From: Candidatus Moraniibacteriota bacterium | GTDB taxonomy: Bacteria > Patescibacteriota > Minisyncoccia > JAHIHE01 > JAGLIN01 | Length of the DNA: 12,876 nt | Assembly: GCA_030641185.1 (NCBI GenBank) | Contig: DAOWHY010000004.1 | Coordinates: 1-12,876 of the forward strand | Direction of reading: 5' to 3' | Shown here: positions 6,319-10,731 of the stretch, piece after piece | Position numbering within the stretch: the first letter of the stretch is position 1 | Layout of the letters: each line of letters starts with the position of its first letter | The notes under the pieces: generated by a model | Told to the model about the DNA's origin: nothing | The model's input: the letters and a program-made list of their open reading frames with translations, nothing else | Database searches by the model: none | Made by a program: the position numbers and the translations under genes

Positions 6319-6390
6319 AGCGTTTTTTGGCAAATAAAAAAGATGGAAATTTTGCCAAAAAGTTTTATGGCGTTCCATCTTATAACGCTA
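6318..6390. other. three interleaved inverted repeats (pseudoknot-like) at the 3' end of the ACT-like gene
   Basis: Arm pairs are A: TAGCGTT 6318-6324 with AACGCTA 6384-6390; B: TTTTTGGCAAA 6324-6334 with TTTGCCAAAAA 6351-6361; C: AAGATGGAA 6340-6348 with TTCCATCTT 6373-6381. C begins inside the B loop and closes outside B, so B and C together make an H-type pseudoknot topology, and A encloses both. All three are perfect. On the minus strand, stem C followed by TTTTTTA would be an intrinsic terminator for the gene ending at 6380, and its arm overlaps that stop codon. Confidence 0.65.
6335..6381 (-). terminator. probable terminator of the ACT-like gene
   Basis: Minus-strand stem AAGATGGAA/TTCCATCTT (9 bp, 24-base loop) runs directly into TTTTTTA. 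The loop holds one arm of stem B, which can compete or knot with it. Confidence 0.5.
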
Positions 6391-6673
6391 AAGATATTCG
6401 ATCTGTTATCTCATATTTATCTTCTAATAATTTAACAAGATCATCGATTTCTTTAGAACTCTTCCCCTTTACTGTTATAAATAATTTGTAGTTCGTTCCC
6501 GCATCATACTTAATATCCTTTGCTATTTTCATTTTGTTGCCCGTGATTATGCTTTTTATTTCCTTTATTGATTTATCCGCACTACTTTCGTCACTGACAT
6601 TAATAAGTATAACGAGCCTTGCTCCATTTATTTTTTTTCCGCCTTCGGTCATAATATTCTTAATATTGTTCAA
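6380..6673 (-). CDS. small ACT-like domain protein
   Basis: The 97-residue product has a predicted beta-alpha-beta-beta-alpha-beta order: strand ARLVILINV (19-27), helix (about 32-45), strand KIAKDIKYDA, strand YKLFITVKGK (62-71), helix SKEIDDLVKLLEDK (73-86), strand TDRISLAL. This is the ferredoxin-like ACT fold, usually a ligand-sensing regulatory domain that dimerises; the call rests on pattern and length, not on a diagnostic motif. There is no catalytic domain, so it is a stand-alone ACT-like protein whose partner is unknown. The start is TTG at 6673, fixed by a perfect AGGAGG (6682-6687) 8 bases upstream; the ATG at 6680 is too close to it and its frame closes after six codons. A long structured leader precedes it, and the 3' end lies inside interleaved inverted repeats. 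Confidence 0.6.
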   Translation of the reverse strand: MNNIKNIMTEGGKKINGARLVILINVSDESSADKSIKEIKSIITGNKMKIAKDIKYDAGTNYKLFITVKGKSSKEIDDLVKLLEDKYEITDRISLAL

Positions 6674-6680
6674 TTATCAT

Positions 6681-6687
6681 TCCTCCT
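6681..6687 (-). promoter_or_regulatory. strong Shine-Dalgarno deciding a TTG start
   Basis: AGGAGGA on the minus strand, 8 bases before TTG 6673. It is one of only two full Shine-Dalgarno sites in the window; the other precedes the gene at 10050 in the same ATTAGGAGGAAT context. Confidence 0.75.
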
Positions 6688-6709
6688 AATTTTTATTTTT
6701 ATAAATTTA

Positions 6710-6797
6710 AAACAGCCCTATTCTTTAGGCTGCTTACTTCTAATCAAATTTACTTAAAAATTAAATCACAAGAAAATAGCCCAAAGCGAATAGAGCT
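6710..6797 (-). promoter_or_regulatory. candidate attenuator: two mutually exclusive stems in the ACT-like gene's leader
   Basis: Long stem L: 6714-6731 pairs with 6778-6797 (18 pairs, one 2-base bulge at 6786-6787). Local stem T: 6710-6717 pairs with 6728-6735 (8 pairs, 10-base loop). They share 6714-6717 and 6728-6731, so only one can form. Two pairs of L (6717/6794, 6727/6782) and one of T (6712/6733) are G-U in minus-strand RNA and mismatches in plus-strand RNA, which fits transcription toward the ACT-like gene. Both stems run into a weak TTTTAAATTT tract. The 5' arm of L lies inside a 32-codon ORF, the layout of a translation-coupled attenuator. No known riboswitch or T-box motif is seen. 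Confidence 0.55.
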
Positions 6798-6859
6798 AAT
6801 AGTTGTAGACTTAATAATGTGTTATTCAAATTTCTTATAATTACATTTTCCATATTCAT
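6761..6859 (-). CDS. possible leucine-rich leader or membrane micropeptide
   Basis: A 32-codon frame from ATG 6859 (or 30 codons from ATG 6853) to TAA 6761. Nine of 32 residues are leucine, and residues 14-32 are one continuous hydrophobic segment (TLLSLQLLALFALGYFLVI), so the peptide would insert in a membrane or act as a leader. There is no Shine-Dalgarno; the promoter at 6860-6887 would start the RNA close to ATG 6853, so translation would be leaderless. Codons 21-27 form one arm of the long stem of the candidate attenuator. Short frames arise by chance, so support is modest. Confidence 0.35.
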   Translation of the reverse strand: MNMENVIIRNLNNTLLSLQLLALFALGYFLVI

Positions 6860-6887
6860 AGAATATCATATCAAATATACTTGTCAA
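6860..6887 (-). promoter_or_regulatory. promoter upstream of the ACT-like gene, inside the end of ksgA
   Basis: On the minus strand: TTGACA (6882-6887), 16-base spacer, TATTCT (6860-6865). The start would be near 6853. The -35 box lies within the last codons of ksgA, so the ACT-like gene can be expressed separately from ksgA. Confidence 0.6.
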
Positions 6888-7740
6888 ATTTTTGTATTAA
6901 TTTCTTCCATTCTTCCAGACTTAATTCCTGCGCGCGGGCGTTTAGATTTATTTCCGCTTTTTGTAAAATACTTTCGCTTTCTTTTTTATCAACATGCAAA
7001 CCCACTGATAAATTATTGATCAATTTTTTTCGCTTAGAAGAAAAACCGATTTTGATAATTTTAAAAAGCTTTTTATAATATCCGTCGGAAAATTCTTTCT
7101 TGATGTTTTTAATTTTTAAAATTGCCGAATCAACTTTTGGCTTGGGATAAAATGATGACTTATCAACATAATTAATTATTTCAGGTTTGCCGTATATTTG
7201 CACGCTTAAAGCGAGAACGCTTAATTTTCCCGGCTTCGCGCATATCCTTTCCGCTACTTCTTTTTGGACAAGCAAAATAATCAATTCTGGCTGAATGCTA
7301 TTTTCTAAAAATAATTTTATAACCGGCGAGGTTATATAATAAGGAATATTAGAAACTAATTTATATTTTTTGTTTTCAGAATATTTATGTATAATTTCAT
7401 TTAAATTTATTTTTAGAATATCACCGTTGATGATTTTTAAAAATGAACCGCGGGCGACCTTCGCGAATGCCGCCTTCGGTTTATTTTTTTCTTTAATCAA
7501 TTCCGCCATTTTTTTATCTTTTTCAATCGCCACAACCGTTCCGCATTTTTTAACGAGTTCATTTGTAAGCGTTCCCAGTCCCGGACCGACTTCTAAAGCA
7601 AGATCATTTTTATTTAATTCTGACGCTTGAATAATTTCAGCCAAAATTTTTTCATCAACCAAAAAATTCTGTCCCAAGCTTTTAAGGACTTTTAAATCTT
7701 TTTCCTTAAGTATTTTTTTAATTTCAGCTTCAGATAGCAT
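6871..7740 (-). CDS. rsmA: 16S rRNA dimethyladenosine transferase RsmA (KsgA)
   Basis: This enzyme dimethylates two adjacent adenosines in the 3' terminal hairpin of 16S rRNA (A1518/A1519 in E. coli numbering) using S-adenosylmethionine, late in 30S assembly. In the 289-residue product: GQNFL at 23-27, SAM-binding EVGPGLGTLT 50-59, acidic E73 of the second motif, the catalytic NIPYYITSP at 131-139 (NLPY in most members), FYPKPKVDSA 198-207 and the small C-terminal domain with NARAQELSLEEW near 267-278. All key parts are present. Residues about 87-99, between the second motif and GDIL, are roughly nine residues longer than usual and are encoded by a GC-rich inverted repeat (7446-7480). ATG 7740 lacks a Shine-Dalgarno. 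It lies 80 bp downstream of uvrD, with a dispersed repeat in the gap. Confidence 0.97.
   Translation of the reverse strand: MLSEAEIKKILKEKDLKVLKSLGQNFLVDEKILAEIIQASELNKNDLALEVGPGLGTLTNELVKKCGTVVAIEKDKKMAELIKEKNKPKAAFAKVARGSFLKIINGDILKINLNEIIHKYSENKKYKLVSNIPYYITSPVIKLFLENSIQPELIILLVQKEVAERICAKPGKLSVLALSVQIYGKPEIINYVDKSSFYPKPKVDSAILKIKNIKKEFSDGYYKKLFKIIKIGFSSKRKKLINNLSVGLHVDKKESESILQKAEINLNARAQELSLEEWKKLIQKFDKYI
7446..7480. repeat. GC-rich palindromic insert inside ksgA
   Basis: In bases 7448-7479, 24 of 32 are G or C, in a gene that is otherwise strongly AT-rich. On the minus strand GGCGGC and GTCGCC pair around a TTCGCGAA core. It encodes residues about 87-99 (PKAAFAKVARGS), exactly where the product is longer than the family. 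Confidence 0.5.
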
Positions 7741-7757
7741 AAAAGTAGTTTTTATAT

Positions 7758-7815
7758 TGTCATTGCGAGAAGCCTGAGTGAGCGTAGCGAATGAAAAGGC
7801 GACGAAGCAATGACA
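7758..7815. repeat. 58-bp dispersed repeat with 9-bp inverted ends (solo copy)
   Basis: The ends are TGTCATTGC (7758-7766) and GCAATGACA (7807-7815). Its body matches the left half of the insert in recG (11742 onward) in nearly every base with one single-base gap, in the same orientation. It fills most of the 80-bp gap between uvrD and ksgA, 5 bases after the uvrD stop. Confidence 0.8.
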
Positions 7816-7820
7816 TTAAT

Positions 7821-9929
7821 TTAAACCTCAACAACTTCATCCTCGTCCAAATAACTATATTCCTGCCTCTTAAATTCCGCTAAATCTTCCGGGATATCGG
7901 AAATAAAACGGGAAGACATATTTGCTTGTGTTGAACCGTAAATTTTTCTTGTTCTCGCGAAGATAAGATACGCTTTCTTTTTCGCTCTCGTGATTCCGAC
8001 ATAGCATAATCTTCTTTCCTCTTCCATTTCGGAAGGATCCTGAATGCTTCTGGAATGAGGAAGCAGTCCCTCTTCCATTCCAATTATAAAAACAGCGCTA
8101 AATTCAAGACCTTTTGCGGAATGAAGCGTCATCAAAGTTACCGCGTCTTGCGAGCTATTTAGATGATCTAAATCGGTTGCTAAGGCAATTTCTTCTAACA
8201 ATATCGACAAACTTTTTTCCGCAGGAAAATTATCATATTTTTCTACAGCGCTAAAAAGCTCTTTTACATTTTCCCATCTTCTTTCCCCTTCTTCCGTGCC
8301 GTCTTTAATATATTTTTCGTAGTTAATATTTTTAATTAAAAGATCAAGCAGTTCAGAAATTTTAATTTCATTTATTTTGTTTTGGCAATTTTTGATAATC
8401 TTCGCGAAATTTTTTATTTTATTTACTTTCTCTTTCGTAATACTTTCACATTCCAAATTAGACAATGTCTCAATAATATTTTTATTGCTCTTTTCCATTT
8501 CTGTGATTACTTTTTTAAATGTTACCTGGCCGATATCTCTTTTTGGGATATTAACAACTCTTTCCAAACTTGCTCGGTCGTTTGGATTTTGAATAAGCCG
8601 CAAATAAGCAATAACGTCTTTTATTTCTTTTCTTAAGTAAAATTTTATACCACCGACAATTTTATATGGCAACTTGTATTTTAAAAACGCTTCTTCCACA
8701 GATCTTGATTGCGCGTTTGTACGGTATAAAATCGCGATGTCTTTCAAATTTATTTTTTCATCTTCAAACGATTTGTCATCCTGAGCTTGTCGAAGGACGT
8801 CATGGTTCGACTGGCTCATCATGACATTTTTTTTCGCAGTTAATTTAGCAATTTCAGCAACAATAAATTCCGCTTCTCCTTTTTCATCTGCCGCTTCATA
8901 AATAACAATTGGCTCGCCGACTTTCTTTTCGCTCCAAAGTTTTTTTTCCTTGCGATTAACATTGCGCGAAATTATTTGATAAGAAGCATCTAAAATTGTT
9001 TGCGTGGAGCGATAATTCTGTTCCAATAAAATTACTTCCGCTTCGGAATAGTTTTTTTCAAAGTCCAGAATGTTTCTGATATCCGCGCCGCGCCATTTAT
9101 AAATGCTTTGCCAATCATCGCCGACGACGCACAAGTTCCGATGGACTTTACTCAACAAATCAACCAACCTATATTGCGCGTAATTCGTATCTTGATACTC
9201 ATCAACCATAACATACTGGAATTTATTTTGATATTTTCGTAAAATTTCCGGCTTATCTAAAAATAATAAGATCGTCTGCATAATTAAATCGTCAAAATCC
9301 AAGGCGTTATTTTCTTTCAGTTTTTTTTGATATACATTATAAATAATACTGACTTGCTCTTCAAAATAACCATCGGCAATATTGCTAAAACTTTCCGCGT
9401 CTTTCAGTTCATTTTTAGCGTTTGAAATATGAGAGAGAACCGCCCTAAAATTAAACTGCTCCGAATTTATCTGCAATTCTTTCATAATTTTCTTAATCAT
9501 TGAGCTCTGGTCGTCACCATCATAAATAACGAAGTTTTTCTTATAGCCAACTGCTTCCGCCTCTTGTCTTAAAATTCTAACGCAAATGTTATGGAAAGTG
9601 CCGATGACGGGGTATTGAGTATTTGGTATTGGGTATTCGGTATTGAAATTGTCTGCTGATTTTTCGTAGATATTTGGACTGTTTGCGTAGACCGTTTCTT
9701 TGAGCAACACGCCTACTCTTGTTTTCATTTCCTGAGCGGCTTTATTCGTAAAAGTTACAGCCAAAATATTGGTCGGATTTGTTTTTTTCTTGCCGATAAT
9801 ATAAGCAATGCGATGGGTTAAAACCTTAGTTTTTCCCGACCCCGGTCCTGCAATTATCAAAACAGGCCCGTCTGTCGCAATAACAGCTTTTCTCTGTCTT
9901 TCATTTAAATTTTCTAAAATATTTTCCAT
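7821..9929 (-). CDS. uvrD: UvrD/PcrA-type superfamily 1A DNA helicase
   Basis: A 3'-5' ATP-dependent DNA helicase of excision and mismatch repair and replication-block removal. From ATG 9929 (702 residues): Q-motif LNERQRKAV near 8-16, Walker A AGPGSGKT 27-34, motif II VDEYQDTN 242-249, motif III GDDWQSIYKWRGAD 270-283 (W where most have D), motif IV LEQNYRST 302-309, motif V TLMTLHSAKGLEF 598-610, motif VI EERRLCYVGITRAKK 637-651. The frame extends upstream to TTG 9947, but those codons overlap the -10 box, so ATG 9929 is preferred and the message is probably leaderless. Two loops are longer than usual, 77-108 and 368-386; each contains residues encoded by a repeat (NTEYPIPNTQYP and HDVLRQAQDD). 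All catalytic motifs remain intact. PcrA and UvrD cannot be told apart here. Confidence 0.97.
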   Translation of the reverse strand: MENILENLNERQRKAVIATDGPVLIIAGPGSGKTKVLTHRIAYIIGKKKTNPTNILAVTFTNKAAQEMKTRVGVLLKETVYANSPNIYEKSADNFNTEYPIPNTQYPVIGTFHNICVRILRQEAEAVGYKKNFVIYDGDDQSSMIKKIMKELQINSEQFNFRAVLSHISNAKNELKDAESFSNIADGYFEEQVSIIYNVYQKKLKENNALDFDDLIMQTILLFLDKPEILRKYQNKFQYVMVDEYQDTNYAQYRLVDLLSKVHRNLCVVGDDWQSIYKWRGADIRNILDFEKNYSEAEVILLEQNYRSTQTILDASYQIISRNVNRKEKKLWSEKKVGEPIVIYEAADEKGEAEFIVAEIAKLTAKKNVMMSQSNHDVLRQAQDDKSFEDEKINLKDIAILYRTNAQSRSVEEAFLKYKLPYKIVGGIKFYLRKEIKDVIAYLRLIQNPNDRASLERVVNIPKRDIGQVTFKKVITEMEKSNKNIIETLSNLECESITKEKVNKIKNFAKIIKNCQNKINEIKISELLDLLIKNINYEKYIKDGTEEGERRWENVKELFSAVEKYDNFPAEKSLSILLEEIALATDLDHLNSSQDAVTLMTLHSAKGLEFSAVFIIGMEEGLLPHSRSIQDPSEMEEERRLCYVGITRAKKKAYLIFARTRKIYGSTQANMSSRFISDIPEDLAEFKRQEYSYLDEDEVVEV
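8774..8826. repeat. 53-bp palindromic repeat translated within uvrD
   Basis: The ends are TGTCAT and ATGACA; inner arms (GAGC..TGTCGAA against TTCGAC..GCTC) continue the inverted symmetry. It encodes residues 368-386 in the loop before KDIAILYRTNAQSR. The left half, TGTCATCCTGAGCTTGTCGA, is to my knowledge a widespread dispersed repeat in uncultivated-bacteria genomes; I cannot check this here. Confidence 0.75.
9609..9646. repeat. short tandem GGTATT-type repeat translated within uvrD
   Basis: GGTATT or GTATTGnG-like units occur about five times in 38 bases (GGTATTGAGTATTTGGTATT and on). On the coding strand they give FNTEYPIPNTQYP, residues 95-107, in the loop before IGTFHNICVRILR, where PcrA/UvrD normally has only a short linker. 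Confidence 0.65.
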
Positions 9930-9935
9930 AAGAAT

Positions 9936-9944
9936 ATTATAGCA
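9936..9944 (-). promoter_or_regulatory. extended -10 promoter of uvrD, leaderless
   Basis: TGCTATAAT on the minus strand is a full extended -10. The six bases that follow lead directly to ATG 9929, so the predicted first transcribed base is the A of the start codon. No good -35 is present, which is usual for extended -10 promoters. Confidence 0.6.
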
Positions 9945-9967
9945 CAAAAATCTTTTCTTGACTTTTT

Positions 9968-9996
9968 TTGATATTCTTTTAGGATATTAATATAAG
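9968..9996 (+). promoter_or_regulatory. promoter of the gene at 10050
   Basis: TTGATA (9968-9973), 17-base spacer, TATAAG (9991-9996); start near 10003, giving a leader of about 47 bases. It diverges from the uvrD promoter in the same 120-bp gap. Confidence 0.6.
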
Positions 9997-10014
9997 CTGA
10001 ATATTTAATTTAGC

Positions 10015-10041
10015 TTCCGTCCTTTAAACAATTAGGAGGAA
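10015..10041 (+). promoter_or_regulatory. hairpin covering the Shine-Dalgarno of the gene at 10050
   Basis: TTCC (10015-10018) pairs with GGAA (10038-10041) and CCT (10021-10023) with AGG (10034-10036), around a 10-base loop and a small internal bulge. This hides the perfect AGGAGG (10034-10039), which is 10 bases before ATG 10050. It could limit translation or respond to temperature or a ligand; the stem is only 7 pairs. Confidence 0.45.
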
Positions 10042-10049
10042 TTAAAATA

Positions 10050-10634
10050 ATGAAAGAAGAAAATGAAAGAATAGCTAAACAAGAATCTTTTGTTCTGACG
10101 CGAGATATGATACCAATTGATATTGATAATTTTAAAAGAAATGGCGTTCATTTTACTTGCCCGCTACCGAAAGGATTTAAAGTTGCTTTGGAAAAAAAAT
10201 GTCCAGATATCAAAGAAATAGGACGGGAAATAGTAGATCAGATCAATACTGAAGCTAAGCGCGTCATTCCACCATTTGAAAATATTTTTCTTGGTTATCA
10301 TGGAAGAACAGATGAACAAAAAAAAGATCTTCTGAAACAATTTAAAATAGAAGAGATTTCAGTTGATTACAGGGGCGTATATGGAGTTCAAGCTGGTTTT
10401 GATGTTAATAGTGGTGACATACATTTAAGCTCCCACGATTTCCATTCGTTTATATGTGGATTGTCAGCGTTGGATCATATTTTTGAACCATCCGCCTCGT
10501 GGCAGTGTCATAATGTGGATTTTTACTGGCAGGCGCTTTTAACAAGAGAATTCTGCGTTAGGTATTTTAATTATCTGAACGGGCTTGTCTTTGGAAAAAA
10601 ATTTAGCAGGCAAAAAAAATTGCTTGCAGTATAG
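10050..10634 (+). CDS. unrecognised 194-residue soluble protein
   Basis: I do not recognise this family. The product has no signal peptide or membrane segment, so it is probably cytoplasmic. Visible features: a charged N-terminus (1-20), a mixed alpha/beta middle with PPFENIFLGYHGR at 74-86, and an aromatic and histidine-rich C-terminal half with SSHDFHSF (127-134), ALDHIF (140-145) and SWQCHNVDFYW (150-160). The clustered H129, H132, H143 and H154 with C136 and C153 could bind a metal, but no known site pattern is matched. It ends in a basic tail. The start is well defined: ATG 10050 with AGGAGG 10 bases upstream. Its own promoter, a possible ribosome-site hairpin and a strong terminator overlapping its stop make it a regulated single-gene unit between divergent uvrD and downstream recG. 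Confidence 0.8.
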   Translation: MKEENERIAKQESFVLTRDMIPIDIDNFKRNGVHFTCPLPKGFKVALEKKCPDIKEIGREIVDQINTEAKRVIPPFENIFLGYHGRTDEQKKDLLKQFKIEEISVDYRGVYGVQAGFDVNSGDIHLSSHDFHSFICGLSALDHIFEPSASWQCHNVDFYWQALLTREFCVRYFNYLNGLVFGKKFSRQKKLLAV

Positions 10635-10666
10635 ATTGTTGATTTATTTTCAATGATCTTTTTTTA
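10633..10666 (+). terminator. intrinsic terminator overlapping the stop codon
   Basis: AGATTGTTGA (10633-10642) pairs with TCAATGATCT (10650-10659), 10 pairs with two U-G, a 7-base loop, then a T-run to 10665. The stem begins inside the TAG stop. Confidence 0.75.
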
Positions 10667-10675
10667 TTTTCAAAT

Positions 10676-10704
10676 TTGCCGTCGCTTATAAATTTTGATA
10701 AGAT
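10676..10704 (+). promoter_or_regulatory. possible promoter of recG
   Basis: TTGCCG (10676-10681), 17-base spacer, TAAGAT (10699-10704), start near 10711 and a leader of about 21 bases without a Shine-Dalgarno. The boxes depart from consensus at several positions, but a promoter is expected here because a strong terminator precedes. Confidence 0.4.
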
Positions 10705-10731
10705 TTAAATATCTAATACAACAAGACAACA

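Noticed and set aside
6090..6379. RNase P RNA, tmRNA, SRP RNA or a tRNA in the gap
   Set aside because: None of the conserved sequence blocks of these RNAs is visible on either strand and no cloverleaf can be drawn.
9930..9947. TTG 9947 as the uvrD start
   Set aside because: The six added codons coincide with the extended -10 box, and family homology begins after ATG 9929.
9994..10016. AAGCT/AGCTT inverted repeat as a second switch stem for the gene at 10050
   Set aside because: The first arm overlaps the -10 box and lies upstream of the predicted transcription start, so it would not be in the RNA.
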